From Methanolobus sp. (GTDB lineage: Archaea > Halobacteriota > Methanosarcinia > Methanosarcinales > Methanosarcinaceae), in NCBI RefSeq assembly GCF_030682845.1, contig NZ_JAUXNK010000077.1:1-63643 (forward strand): a stretch of DNA of 63,643 nt. Reading direction: 5' to 3'. Position 1 is the stretch's first letter, and each line of letters opens with the position of its first letter. Position numbers and translations under genes: made by a program. The notes beneath the pieces are model-generated. The model made no database searches. It saw only the letters and a program-made list of their open reading frames with translations, and had not been told where the DNA came from. Positions 27,521 through 35,438 of this stretch are shown here, piece after piece.

Positions 27521-29206
27521 ATGTTATGTTACCAATGTGAAGAAACTTTGAATGGAAGCGGCTGTACAAAGAACGGTGTCTGTGGAAAGAAAGGCGAGGT
27601 TGCGGACCTTCAGGATGATCTCATCTATGTCCTGAAAAGCATTGCATTCTACAACTCAAAAGCAAGGGCACACAATCTGAATGAGCCAAAGACAGATGCA
27701 TTTATGATCGACGGGCTTTTTGCCACTGTGACAAACACCAACTTCAGTAAGTCCGATTTTGAGAAACTCATTAGTGAAGGCTTTGAGATAAAGGATGGAA
27801 TAAAGAAGAAACTTGTCAGCGAGAAAGTACTTGATGAGAGATCCGGCTCATCTTTCCCCCGATGGATAAAAGAAAAGCTTCTGGGAACATCTCCAAATGC
27901 AGGCCAGGAGCTTCCTTTCATGGCAAAGGTAACACCAGAAAGCCTGGCCAATGTGAATACAGGTATACTTGCAACAGAGAACGAAGACATTCGCTCCTTG
28001 CGGGAATTGCTTACCTACGGGCTCAAAGGCATGGCTGCTTACGCCCATCATGCAAATGTTCTGGGATACAGGGACGAAGATGTAATGGCTTTTGTCGAAA
28101 AGGCTCTCCTGGCAACGATGGATGACAGCATGGGTGTCAATGAACTCGTTCCCCTTGTACTTGAGTGTGGCTCAAAGGGTGTCGCAACACTTGCCCTGCT
28201 TGATAAAGCCAATACTACCACTTACGGGAACCCGGAGCCGACAGCAGTCAATATTGGTGTAAGGGGCAACCCTGGCATCCTCATAAGCGGACACGATTTG
28301 CGTGACCTCGAGCAGCTCCTTGAACAGACCCAGGGTACAGGCGTGGATGTCTATACTCACGGAGAGATGCTGCCTGCAAACTCCTATCCCGCTTTCAAGG
28401 GCTATGAGAACTTTGTAGGCAATTACGGTGGTTCCTGGTGGAAGCAAAAAGAGGAATTCGAGAAGTTCAACGGTCCGATATTCATGACCACAAACTGTAT
28501 CGTTCCTCCAAAGGAGTCTTACATCAACAGGATATACACGACAGGAGTAGTCGGATTTGATGGAGTGTCCCACATCAGGGCTGATAAGGATGGGAACAAG
28601 GATTTCTCCGCCATCATTGAGCAGGCAAAGAAATGTGAGTCTCCTGAACAGCTTGAAGAAGGGACCATTATGGGAGGTTTCGCACATGTTTCGGCATTGT
28701 CAGTTGCTGATAAGATCGTCGAGGCTGTCAAAGGCGGGCAGATAAAGAAGTTTGTCGTCATGGCGGGATGCGACGGCAGGCACAAGGAAAGGGATTACTA
28801 TACTGACTTTGCAGAAGCCCTTCCAAAGGATACTGTCATCCTCACAGCAGGATGTGCCAAATACCGCTACAATAAGCTTGAGCTGGGAGACATCGGCGGC
28901 ATCCCGAGAGTCATCGATGCTGGCCAGTGCAACGACTCCTATTCATTGGTGGTCATTGCACAGAAGCTTGCAGAGGCTTTCGGGCTTGAGGATATCAACG
29001 ATCTGCCCGTATCATACAACATAGCATGGTACGAGCAGAAAGCAGTACTTGTCCTGCTTGCACTGCTGAGCCTTGGTGTTAAGAACATCATGCTGGGTCC
29101 CAAACTGCCAGCATTTGTCTCGCCTAATGTACTTAATGTGCTGGTCGAGAATTTCAACATCAGACCAAACTCTACGGTTGAGGAGGATCTCAAGGTCCTT
29201 CTTTAA
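27521..29206 (+). CDS. hcp: Hybrid cluster protein (hydroxylamine reductase, prismane)
   Basis: Hcp contains a 4Fe-4S cluster and a 4Fe-2S-2O hybrid cluster; it reduces hydroxylamine in vitro and in bacteria acts as a high-affinity NO reductase against nitrosative stress. The 561-residue length fits the full class. The proximal-cluster cysteines are C3, C6, C15 and C21 (CX2CX8CX5C, the anaerobe-type spacing). Hybrid-cluster ligands lie in [38 protein letters not shown] and [11 protein letters not shown], in the expected order. A 17-nt element shared with the upstream remnant precedes it. No hcr reductase is adjacent, so the donor is probably a ferredoxin or rubredoxin. Confidence 0.95.
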   Translation: MLCYQCEETLNGSGCTKNGVCGKKGEVADLQDDLIYVLKSIAFYNSKARAHNLNEPKTDAFMIDGLFATVTNTNFSKSDFEKLISEGFEIKDGIKKKLVSEKVLDERSGSSFPRWIKEKLLGTSPNAGQELPFMAKVTPESLANVNTGILATENEDIRSLRELLTYGLKGMAAYAHHANVLGYRDEDVMAFVEKALLATMDDSMGVNELVPLVLECGSKGVATLALLDKANTTTYGNPEPTAVNIGVRGNPGILISGHDLRDLEQLLEQTQGTGVDVYTHGEMLPANSYPAFKGYENFVGNYGGSWWKQKEEFEKFNGPIFMTTNCIVPPKESYINRIYTTGVVGFDGVSHIRADKDGNKDFSAIIEQAKKCESPEQLEEGTIMGGFAHVSALSVADKIVEAVKGGQIKKFVVMAGCDGRHKERDYYTDFAEALPKDTVILTAGCAKYRYNKLELGDIGGIPRVIDAGQCNDSYSLVVIAQKLAEAFGLEDINDLPVSYNIAWYEQKAVLVLLALLSLGVKNIMLGPKLPAFVSPNVLNVLVENFNIRPNSTVEEDLKVLL

Positions 29207-29314
29207 ATTTTTAGATATTTAGCATCTGAAAGGTAAGCAAAAACATAGGAAGAATGAGATGAAGATCACATCTTTTAAGAATGAAGCGGACAAGGAGAAC
29301 CCCCAGGGGTTTCC

Positions 29315-29596
29315 GTGAAGAAACTCTATGATACTGAACATGCACAGGTAACGCACATCGAGCTCAAGCCGGGAGAGAGCCTTAAGAAGCATTCAACACC
29401 TGTAGACGCATTCTTTTATGTACTTGAAGGGGAAGGCATCGTAGAGATTGGCGGGGAGCAGGAAAATGCATCAAAAGACATGATAATTGAAAGCCCTGCA
29501 AAGATATCTCACCGGCTGATGAACGAAAGTGATAGTACGTTTCGCTTCCTTGTTGTAAAAGTACCAAGGCAGACAGAGCAGACAAGGCTGCTTTGA
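29315..29596 (+). CDS. Small cupin-domain protein, N-terminus apparently frameshifted
   Basis: The product is a 93-residue single-domain cupin: VTHIELKPGESLKKHSTP, AFFYVLEGEGIVEIGGEQ and MIIESPAKISHRLMN give the two cupin motifs. It begins at a GTG with no ribosome-binding site. The ATG at 29259 opens a frame reading MKITSFKNEADKENPQGFP that stops exactly at this GTG; adding one G to the GGGG run at 29306-29309 would join the two into the usual family N-terminus (KENPQGVSVKKLYD). So the gene probably extends from 29259 with a one-base deletion. Substrate unknown; the His of motif 1 is retained. Confidence 0.7.
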   Translation: MKKLYDTEHAQVTHIELKPGESLKKHSTPVDAFFYVLEGEGIVEIGGEQENASKDMIIESPAKISHRLMNESDSTFRFLVVKVPRQTEQTRLL

Positions 29597-29601
29597 GAGG
29601 G

Positions 29602-29640
29602 TACGGCAGAACAAGCCGTAACTGTCTTATTTGCAGTTTT
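29602..29640 (+). terminator. Stem-loop and T-rich tract after the cupin gene
   Basis: TACGGC (29602-29607) pairs with GCCGTA (29615-29620) across a 7-nt loop, followed by a T-rich stretch (tcttatttgcagtttta). It lies just beyond the cupin stop and fits a transcription terminator. Confidence 0.5.
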
Positions 29641-29719
29641 ATTCACTTTATGGGGAAAATAGATTAATGGTATAAAGGATTATATTTGTCAATAATCAAA
29701 GCTCATAACGGAGATACTT

Positions 29720-29998
29720 ATGACAAACCTTAAACCCATTATGGACAAGACGCATGCCTGGGCAACCTCCTATGCAAAGAGAAGAGGTTACAAATTAAAT
29801 TCTGATGATGAGATGGTTCAGCTTGTGGTAGAAGGTCTTGCAAAGAACAAGGCGGAACTTGGGAGGCAGTATTGCCCGTGTCGTATAGTCAGCGGCAACG
29901 TCGAGCAGGATCGCAAGATCATATGCCCCTGTGTCTATCACCATGATGAGATCAAAGAAAATGGCAGTTGCCACTGTTCACTGTTCTTCAGGCACTAA
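29720..29998 (+). CDS. Ferredoxin-thioredoxin reductase catalytic subunit
   Basis: The 92-residue protein is the catalytic (beta) chain of ferredoxin-thioredoxin reductase, which uses a 4Fe-4S cluster next to a redox disulfide to reduce thioredoxin with ferredoxin electrons. All motifs are present: CPC at residues 52-54, CPC at 69-71 and CHC at 84-86. No variable (alpha) subunit is near, as is usual in methanogens. It has its own likely promoter (AT-rich run near 29660-29690) and a GGAG site before the ATG. It links the ferredoxin pool to disulfide reduction, beside other Fe-S genes. Confidence 0.93.
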   Translation: MTNLKPIMDKTHAWATSYAKRRGYKLNSDDEMVQLVVEGLAKNKAELGRQYCPCRIVSGNVEQDRKIICPCVYHHDEIKENGSCHCSLFFRH

Positions 29999-30056
29999 AC
30001 TGACTTACCGGTCGTGCAGTCTTTGAGCAGAAGGATTGTGCTCGCAGGAGATATAT

Positions 30057-30518
30057 ATGGCAAGTGTAATGGAAATATACCAGTTACTACCAAAAACCAA
30101 CTGTAAGGAATGTGGTAAAAGCACATGCATGGCTTTTGCAGTTGACCTTCTGTCCCGCAAGGTCAAGGTCGGGGACTGCCCTCCTCTTGTAAATGAGGAT
30201 AAGTACAAGGCCAACTACGAGAAGCTCTCCGGTATGTTCGCCAAGGTCGGGAATGTCACCGAGACCGGGCTGATAGTGCACGCTGACAAATGCATAGGAT
30301 GTGGGAATTGTGTGGTCGCGTGTCCCGTGAACGTGGCAGCAGACCCTATGGGTGCAGGCAGTGGAAAGGCTCCGACATGTGACAGGGTGATATTTAAAGT
30401 TGAAGATGGCGTCGTCAAGGCTGTGAATGTCCAGGAGTGCCGCCGTTTCGGGGAGAATAAGATCCTCTGTGTTGCCTGTATCGATACATGCCCGACAAAG
30501 GCAATAGAATTTGTATGA
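30057..30518 (+). CDS. Fe-S protein with CdhE-like N-terminal cluster domain and ferredoxin domain, fwd-linked
   Basis: The 153-residue protein starts MEIYQLLPKTNCKECGKSTC, a Fes-type 4Fe-4S domain like that at the N-terminus of the corrinoid/Fe-S subunit CdhE, then has ferredoxin motifs CIGCGNCVVACP near residue 90 and CVACIDTCP near the end, with extra cysteines between. The ATG at 30057 has a GGAG site; the frame is open seven codons more. It sits 41 bp before fwdB, so it probably delivers electrons to the formylmethanofuran dehydrogenase, similar in role to FwdG/FmdF, though it is not a standard FwdG. A separate ferredoxin role cannot be excluded. Confidence 0.75.
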   Translation: MASVMEIYQLLPKTNCKECGKSTCMAFAVDLLSRKVKVGDCPPLVNEDKYKANYEKLSGMFAKVGNVTETGLIVHADKCIGCGNCVVACPVNVAADPMGAGSGKAPTCDRVIFKVEDGVVKAVNVQECRRFGENKILCVACIDTCPTKAIEFV

Positions 30519-30559
30519 TGGGATAAATAATACTTCTTTAGGGATTTCTGCAAAGGGGG

Positions 30560-31813
30560 ATGAAGTTGGACAATGATTATTACGTCTGCACAGGCTGCGC
30601 GCTCCTGTGTGATGATATCGGGGTGGAACTTGAAGGCGGAAAACTGAACAAGGTCCATACTGCGTGCAGGAAAGGGTTTGCGTTCATGAAGGGATGCAGC
30701 AATCCGATGGAATGCACAGTGAATGGTGAGAGAACAGATATGGACTCCTCTATCAAAGAGGCTGCAAGCATCCTTAAGAATGCAGAAAGGCCACTCATCT
30801 TCGGCCATGCGAACTCAAGCTCCGGGGCGCAGAAGAAAGCTATCGATATTGCCAGGAAGACTAACGGATTTATCGATGACACATCATCGTTCTGCCAGGG
30901 ACCTATGGTTGAGGCCATCATGGAAGGTAAACTGAAGACATGTACCCTTGATGATGTAAGGCACAAAGCCGATGTGATAATCTACTGGGGTGCAGATCCC
31001 GCAAATTCACATCCCAGGCATATGTCCCGCTACTCCTATTTCCCCAGGGGTAAGGAGCGTCAGAGGGGCTGGGAAGAGGACCGCACCGCAATAACCATCG
31101 ATGTCAGGAAATCCGACACTGCAGAGATATGCGGTCAAAATGGCTTTTACCAGATACCTGTCAAAGGGGACGCCGAGTTCATGGATGCTATGGTGAGTGC
31201 GCTTTCAGGCAAGATCCCAAAGACATCCTATGATCTTGACAAGAAAAAATTGCTTGAGCTTGCGAGCATACTAAAGAAAGCAAAATTCGGGGTTATATTC
31301 GCAGGTCTTGGAATGGTCTATGCACTTGACGACCGTGAGCCTCTGTACAAGCTTATGGATAAGCTTAACTCGGTCTCCAGTTTCCATCTTATTCCGATGG
31401 CAGGACATTATAACATGAGAGGTTTCAATCAGAACCTGTTCGAAGAGACAGGATACATCAATCGTGTGAAGTTCAGTAGTGGTGAGGTGCTGCACGGACC
31501 TGAGTACTCGGTTGTCGAAGTGCTGAGGCAGAAGGCTGTCGATGCTGCACTGGTCATTGGTGCGGACCCACTCTCAAGCCTGCCACGCTCTGTTGTGAGA
31601 TACCTTGAGAAAATACCCCTTATAGTCATCGACCCCTGCCAGACCCTGACATCAGCAAAGGCAAATGTCACAATTCCCTGCGGCCTTGTTGGCGTGGAAA
31701 CCGGCGGGTCTGCAGTCCGTATGGACGGAGTCGAGATCGAAGTAAAACAGATAGTTGATACGGACCGCCTGTCAGATGAGGAGATAATGACGCGTATATC
31801 GGAGGCATTATAA
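30560..31813 (+). CDS. fwdB: Formylmethanofuran dehydrogenase subunit B
   Basis: FwdB carries the molybdopterin (W or Mo) centre that interconverts CO2 and formate within the formylmethanofuran dehydrogenase complex, the CO2-fixing or CO2-releasing end of methanogenesis. The 417-residue protein has the 4Fe-4S motif CTGCALLCDDI with later Cys36, and the metal ligand Cys112 in SSFCQGP; it is a Cys, not selenocysteine, version. The block NSHPRHMSRYSYFPRG is typical. It overlaps fwdD by 1 bp. A TTG two codons in is an alternative start with better spacing from GGGGG. fwdA and fwdC are not adjacent, so the complex must draw on another locus. Confidence 0.93.
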   Translation: MKLDNDYYVCTGCALLCDDIGVELEGGKLNKVHTACRKGFAFMKGCSNPMECTVNGERTDMDSSIKEAASILKNAERPLIFGHANSSSGAQKKAIDIARKTNGFIDDTSSFCQGPMVEAIMEGKLKTCTLDDVRHKADVIIYWGADPANSHPRHMSRYSYFPRGKERQRGWEEDRTAITIDVRKSDTAEICGQNGFYQIPVKGDAEFMDAMVSALSGKIPKTSYDLDKKKLLELASILKKAKFGVIFAGLGMVYALDDREPLYKLMDKLNSVSSFHLIPMAGHYNMRGFNQNLFEETGYINRVKFSSGEVLHGPEYSVVEVLRQKAVDAALVIGADPLSSLPRSVVRYLEKIPLIVIDPCQTLTSAKANVTIPCGLVGVETGGSAVRMDGVEIEVKQIVDTDRLSDEEIMTRISEAL

Positions 31814-32217
31814 TGGGATTTGGACAATTCCTTTCAGCCCCGGAGACAAAACTGAGGATAGTGACTTACCGGGACGTTTTCCAGGACTCGGCAAAAGTAG
31901 TATCCATTTTTGGGGAAGATTACGAAAAGCTCTCTGCCGTCATCAAGCTTGATCCCAAGGATATCTCAAAGCTTGCCATAAAGGAGGGTGACACGCTCAT
32001 CCTGAAGAACAGCTCTGGCAAGGTAATCGTAAAAGCCCTGAATTCGGGATATGATAATCCACATACAGGAACTGCCTATATGGTGAACAGCCCCTGGTCC
32101 AACTCACTTGTGCCTGAGGACTCAGGCGTAACAGGAGTGCCTGATTTCAAGGACTTCGAAGTGATTGCGTCCAGCGCAAAAGGAGAAAAGGTTACTGGGA
32201 TAAAGGAAATAATCTGA
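31813..32217 (+). CDS. fwdD: Formylmethanofuran dehydrogenase subunit D (molybdopterin-dinucleotide binding)
   Basis: The 134-residue FwdD supplies the C-terminal dinucleotide-binding half of the tungsten/molybdenum active site together with FwdB. Recognisable features are RIVTYRDVFQDSAK at the start, AVIKLDPKDISKLAIKEGD, and the GTAYMVNSPWSN block followed by TGVPDFKDFEV. Length is typical. It overlaps fwdB by one base and ends the three-gene set; a convergent membrane-protein gene begins 22 bp later on the other strand. Confidence 0.93.
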   Translation: MGFGQFLSAPETKLRIVTYRDVFQDSAKVVSIFGEDYEKLSAVIKLDPKDISKLAIKEGDTLILKNSSGKVIVKALNSGYDNPHTGTAYMVNSPWSNSLVPEDSGVTGVPDFKDFEVIASSAKGEKVTGIKEII

Positions 32218-32239
32218 AAGTATGGCATTCCTCCTCCTC

Positions 32240-32446
32240 TCAATTATTGTAAGCATCATATATCTGCCAGAGCCAGATAAGCGGCAGCAATATGAACCCT
32301 ATCAGGATGAACTGAAGCAGCCAGCTGATACCAAGGGCCAGCCATATGATTATAGCTTTAAGTACCTGGCCTTTTACTATTTGTCCCAGACCCGGCACGA
32401 AAAATGAAAGTAATGCCGGGACACCGTATGTTCTCTTTTCACTCAT
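32240..32446 (-). CDS. Small TM2-like membrane protein
   Basis: The 68-residue protein from MSEKRTYGVPALL has two hydrophobic helices: GVPALLSFFVPGLGQIVKGQ followed by the region AIIIWLALGISWLLQFILIG, then PLIWLWQIYDAYNN. The proline/glycine pattern FVPGLGQ and the WQIYDAY end match TM2-domain and related small archaeal membrane proteins. The inner ATG at 32446 is preferred over the upstream one (20 codons) because homologous proteins begin just before the first helix. Function unknown. It is convergent with fwdD. Confidence 0.7.
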   Translation of the reverse strand: MSEKRTYGVPALLSFFVPGLGQIVKGQVLKAIIIWLALGISWLLQFILIGFILLPLIWLWQIYDAYNN

Positions 32447-32559
32447 GATGTTTACCCTGTTAATATTGGGAAACATATTATAATAATTGTTCGAGCTCTG
32501 CAATCATGTGCTGGTGCGGGAAGTATTTCAGATGTAATCCAAATACTTTTAAAAAAGAG

Positions 32560-32579
32560 CCCCCAATTCTATGTGGGGG
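32560..32579 (+). promoter_or_regulatory. Inverted repeat covering the chaB ribosome-binding site
   Basis: CCCCCA (32560-32565) can pair with TGGGGG (32574-32579) across an 8-nt loop. The 3' arm forms part of the GGGGGGAG ribosome-binding site for the ATG at 32586. A TATA-like CTTTTAAAA at 32546-32554 would place transcription start close to the loop, so the element could act as a DNA operator or, if transcription starts earlier, as an RNA hairpin hiding the site. Confidence 0.4.
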
Positions 32580-32585
32580 GAGAAA

Positions 32586-32816
32586 ATGCCTTACGAAAAT
32601 AGATCTCAACTACCAGAAACGGTCAGTGAGCACCTGCCGGAACATGCACAGGATATCTACATGAAAGCTTTCAACAATGCCTGGGAACAGTACAAGGACC
32701 CTTCAGAAAGAAGAGGGAACGCTTCCCGGGAAGAGACTGCACATAAGGTTGCCTGGAGTGCCGTAAAGAACGAATATGAAAAAGACCCTAAAGGGAACTG
32801 GGTCCGAAAAGATTGA
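32586..32816 (+). CDS. ChaB family protein
   Basis: The 76-residue protein matches the ChaB family: MPYENRSQLPETVSEHLPEH, then DIYMKAFNNAWEQYKD, and AHKVAWSAVKNEYEKD near the end. ChaB was named as a putative cation-transport regulator in E. coli; in archaea and viruses its role is unclear. The ATG at 32586 is chosen for the strong GGGGGGAG site and the family N-terminus. It is a single-gene unit with its own promoter. Confidence 0.88.
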   Translation: MPYENRSQLPETVSEHLPEHAQDIYMKAFNNAWEQYKDPSERRGNASREETAHKVAWSAVKNEYEKDPKGNWVRKD

Positions 32817-32913
32817 TTTCGCATGCTGTTTCTGGTAAGTCATTTGCATGACTGCAACCACTGTAAATATTTGAGTACTGCGTAAATCTGGCAAAAATAG
32901 AGGTACTACCGAG

Positions 32914-32982
32914 TATTTAAATACCGATGCGTACTACATATGTAGTGTAGAGACTACATATGCAGGTATAATAATTCCTGCA
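32914..32982 (+). promoter_or_regulatory. TATA box with tandem palindromic operator sites
   Basis: A palindromic TATA box (TATTTAAATA, 32914-32923) is followed by a perfect 14-bp palindrome ACTACATATGTAGT at 32933-32946 and a partial second copy, ACTACATATG at 32953-32962, exactly 20 bp downstream (two helical turns). A further inverted repeat TGCAGG/CCTGCA spans 32961-32982. The palindromes cover the expected transcription start, so a repressor dimer pair here would block initiation of the secreted-protein gene at 33001. The winged-helix gene at 33856 in the same gene group is the obvious candidate regulator. Confidence 0.6.
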
Positions 32983-33000
32983 AACAAAGAGGTGTGAAAA

Positions 33001-33522
33001 GTGAAGAAAATAACAGCAATACTCCTTGCAGGAATGCTTATTGCAGTTACCGCGGGAGTAGGAGTAGTGGCCGCAGTGAATGGGCAGGCAGGCAATGCAG
33101 GCTTTTACGGTTCCATGCACCAGTGGGCAGCTAACAGAATGAATCAGTATGGGGATGGCAATTGGGTCGGTTATGCCGGATGCCCGTTCTTTGGTACAGA
33201 TGCAAACAACGGCACAGGCAATAATATAGCAGTTGAGCTTGAAGTCTCGACCATTGAAGAAGCTATAAGCATCGCAGAAGCAGAGACAGGCCGGAATATC
33301 ACAGAAGACAATGTTTACCAGATGGGCAGATGGTGGGTCTTCAGCTACGCCGATGAGGAAGGTATCATCAAGCAGGGACGTATCGATGCATATACAGGCG
33401 AGGTCATAGAGGACTTTTATGCAGACTCCGAATATCGGGGACAGTACTCTCAAAATGGACGTGGTATGATGCGTAGCGGTGGATATGGTGGCGGATACAA
33501 CGGCGGATGTTACAATACCTAA
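33001..33522 (+). CDS. Secreted PepSY-like protein with Gly/Tyr-rich tail
   Basis: The 173-residue protein has a clear signal peptide (KKITAILLAGMLIAVTAGVG). The middle (residues about 80-140) resembles a PepSY domain: VSTIEEAISIAEAETGR, YQMGRWWVFSYAD, IDAYTGEVIED. The tail is rich in Gly, Tyr, Arg and Met (MMRSGGYGGGYNGGC). Met- and His-containing secreted PepSY proteins are often linked to metal or envelope stress, but that is only a hint. It starts at GTG after a GAGGTGTG site, behind the tandem operator sites. Two small genes for a membrane coiled-coil protein and an ArsR-type regulator follow on the same strand. Confidence 0.75.
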   Translation: MKKITAILLAGMLIAVTAGVGVVAAVNGQAGNAGFYGSMHQWAANRMNQYGDGNWVGYAGCPFFGTDANNGTGNNIAVELEVSTIEEAISIAEAETGRNITEDNVYQMGRWWVFSYADEEGIIKQGRIDAYTGEVIEDFYADSEYRGQYSQNGRGMMRSGGYGGGYNGGCYNT

Positions 33523-33607
33523 GGAATCAGTTGTAGCTTGATAGAAAACAATAATATGGACCTCTCCCATATATCTTTTTAAAATAATATCTGGCAGGTG
33601 AACAATT

Positions 33608-33823
33608 ATGATGGGTAGTGGCATGTATGGTGCATTTTCTGTTTGGGGCGTACTTTTGAATATATTTGTTATTCTTTTAATAGTAGGAATAGTTGTTTTA
33701 TTGCTGAACAGGTCCGAGTTTGTTAGTTCCGGGAATAACGAACGCCTGGCAAGGCTTGAGAAGGACGTAGACGAGATCAAGAGAACGGTGCAGGCTATCA
33801 AGGAAAAGCTGGATGAGATCTGA
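33608..33823 (+). CDS. Small membrane protein with C-terminal coiled coil
   Basis: The 71-residue product has one membrane helix (VWGVLLNIFVILLIVGIVVLL) and a charged heptad tail (ERLARLEKDVDEIKRTVQAI) predicted to form a coiled coil. Short proteins of this layout occur beside PspC or phage-shock-like genes and SHOCT-type proteins, but no family is certain. A second ATG lies one codon in. It follows the secreted PepSY-like gene by 85 bp and precedes the ArsR-type gene by 32 bp, so it may share their control. Confidence 0.65.
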   Translation: MMGSGMYGAFSVWGVLLNIFVILLIVGIVVLLLNRSEFVSSGNNERLARLEKDVDEIKRTVQAIKEKLDEI

Positions 33824-33855
33824 CCTTCCTTCAAAGGGTCCGGAAAAGTGACACG

Positions 33856-34149
33856 ATGACAAAATCGCTTCAGCAGATCACAAATATAGGTGAGGCTATA
33901 TCGCACCCAGTCAGATTGAAATTACTGTATCTGCTCTCTGAGCGGGAGAGATACGTATACGATCTGGCAAAGGATCTCAACCTTTCACGCCAGGTGGTGC
34001 AACTGCATCTGAAAAGGCTTGAAACTGCAGGATTTGTTGAGAGTGACCTCCGACTTGAGGACAATGACATGAGAGCAAAGAAATTCTTCAAGCTGAAAGA
34101 TTTTGACGTTAAGCTATGTATCGATGACCTTACGCAGATATTCGGATGA
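33856..34149 (+). CDS. ArsR-type winged-helix transcriptional regulator
   Basis: The 97-residue protein is a compact winged-helix: ISHPVRLKLLYLLSERERY, then the recognition-helix region DLAKDLNLSRQVVQLHLKRL, then the wing ETAGFVESDL. There is no metal-binding Cys pair (CVC) on the recognition helix, so it is not a classic metal sensor; a single Cys lies near the C-terminus. It is the third gene after the operator-bearing promoter at 32.9 kb and may autoregulate that unit. It converges with a methyltransferase gene 26 bp on. Confidence 0.85.
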   Translation: MTKSLQQITNIGEAISHPVRLKLLYLLSERERYVYDLAKDLNLSRQVVQLHLKRLETAGFVESDLRLEDNDMRAKKFFKLKDFDVKLCIDDLTQIFG

Positions 34150-34175
34150 CCATCCCGGCTTAAAAGTCTTGATCG

Positions 34176-34775
34176 CTATGGTTTTGACCTTATCAGCCTG
34201 AACACATCCTTCATGGCGAGTTTCCTCTCTTCTATTATCCCAAGACCCGCTTTTCTGATGTTTTCGACCGTTTTACGGTTGACATTTACTCCTGTAATAC
34301 TTGCTGTAATTGGATTGAAGAGGTCTTCAACAAAGGCTATCGCTCTGTTGCTGCTTCTCATGTGCTCGAGATTGATGACCGTGCCTTCAGGCTTGCACAC
34401 ACGCTTCATTTCTGTGAGGGCTGATACAGGGTCGGGGATGGAACACAAAACAAATGTCGTGATTACATAGTCAAAACAGCCGTCAACGAATCCCATATGT
34501 TCCGCATCCATCACAAGAAGAGAAATATTCTTTTTGCCTGCAGCTCTCTTTTTTGCGTGAGAGAGCATTTTTGCGCTGATATCTATCCCTACCATTTCAC
34601 AATCATCAGGATAGTAGGGGATGTTCTTTCCGGTCCCAACGCCCACCTCAAGCACTCTCCCTTCCAGGCCAAAGAAAACTTCTTTCCTCCACTTGCCATA
34701 TCTCATCAGTTCCATGGGCGTTTCCATAAGGTCATATACACGGGAGAAACGATTATACTTTGAGATAATAGACAT
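34176..34775 (-). CDS. Class I SAM-dependent methyltransferase
   Basis: The 199-residue protein has the Rossmann methyltransferase motifs: motif I VLEVGVGTGKNIPYY, the acidic VGIDIS, MDAEHMGFVDGCFDYVI, and CKPEGTVINLEHMRS. It most resembles UbiE/COQ5-like and phosphatidylethanolamine methyltransferases, and the segment FVEDLFNPITASITGVNVNR resembles membrane-lipid methyltransferases, though the substrate is not identifiable. The ATG at 34775 is preferred over the GTG at 34796: a TTTAAAT box at 34797-34805 lies about 25 nt upstream of it, which suggests a leaderless message. Confidence 0.82.
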   Translation of the reverse strand: MSIISKYNRFSRVYDLMETPMELMRYGKWRKEVFFGLEGRVLEVGVGTGKNIPYYPDDCEMVGIDISAKMLSHAKKRAAGKKNISLLVMDAEHMGFVDGCFDYVITTFVLCSIPDPVSALTEMKRVCKPEGTVINLEHMRSSNRAIAFVEDLFNPITASITGVNVNRKTVENIRKAGLGIIEERKLAMKDVFRLIRSKP

Positions 34776-34919
34776 ATCTTCATCTCTGATCTCCACATTT
34801 AAATCTATGCTGTCTGTTTACCGGCTGCTTATTGGCACAATGGCCGGGTAGCATATTTAGAAAGTGATATAAACTAGCAGAGATTTGTTTTGTCTTACAG
34901 CAATCCAAAGAGGCAAAGC

Positions 34920-35348
34920 ATGGTTACCAAACAGGAAGAGTACTGGGAAAAGGATAACTTCGTGGTCGTTACGGACGGCACAAAACCGGCGATGAAATGG
35001 ACCATTGAAGAACTGAATAAGCGAGGTAAGAATATACACGTCGTTGACCTTTCAGGCAAGCCTGTCCAGAATGCACTTACCGATGTATCTCAGGTGCCAA
35101 AGGGCATCGAGAATGCTATTATAGGTATTACAAAGACGGAGCCTGCAAGGATTATTGAAAAACTTGCGTCCATGGGCATAACTAACTTCTGGGTACACTG
35201 GAAGACCGACACATGTGATGTGGAGCATCTCACAGGTGACCCCAAGCTGAGTATAATCACCGGTCGTTGTCCGATGATGTATCTTGGAAAAGGCGCCAGC
35301 ATGCATGGTTTCCATAGGTTTATTGCCAGGTCGATGGGCAAATACTAA
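34920..35348 (+). CDS. CoA-binding domain protein (YccU-like)
   Basis: The 142-residue protein fits the CoA_binding_2 family: NFVVVTDGTKPAMKWTIEEL, GKNIHVVDLSG, IGITKTEPARIIEKL, ITNFWVHWKTDTCDVEHL and TGRCPMMYLG. These proteins bind CoA or related nucleotides in a Rossmann fold; the typical member has a GxS/NxxP loop, here altered to DGTKPAMK. The ATG at 34920 is chosen for its GAGG site; a TATA-like GATATAAAC lies near 34867. Physiological role unknown. Confidence 0.75.
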   Translation: MVTKQEEYWEKDNFVVVTDGTKPAMKWTIEELNKRGKNIHVVDLSGKPVQNALTDVSQVPKGIENAIIGITKTEPARIIEKLASMGITNFWVHWKTDTCDVEHLTGDPKLSIITGRCPMMYLGKGASMHGFHRFIARSMGKY

Positions 35349-35438
35349 TAACTGCAAGAGCAGGATCATCCACTCAGGCCCGGAGTTTCCGTAGAAAAGC
35401 ATTAATTGATAAAGTGCTCTTATTTAATAGGTGAGTGG

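Noticed and set aside
32222-32407. Plus-strand 61-codon frame after fwdD
   Set aside because: The minus strand encodes a better TM2-like membrane protein over the same bases.
32917-33906. Minus-strand frame of 329 codons over 32.9-33.9 kb
   Set aside because: It is opposite three genes with starts, ribosome sites and recognisable signal, membrane and HTH segments; its own sequence is cysteine-rich and domainless.
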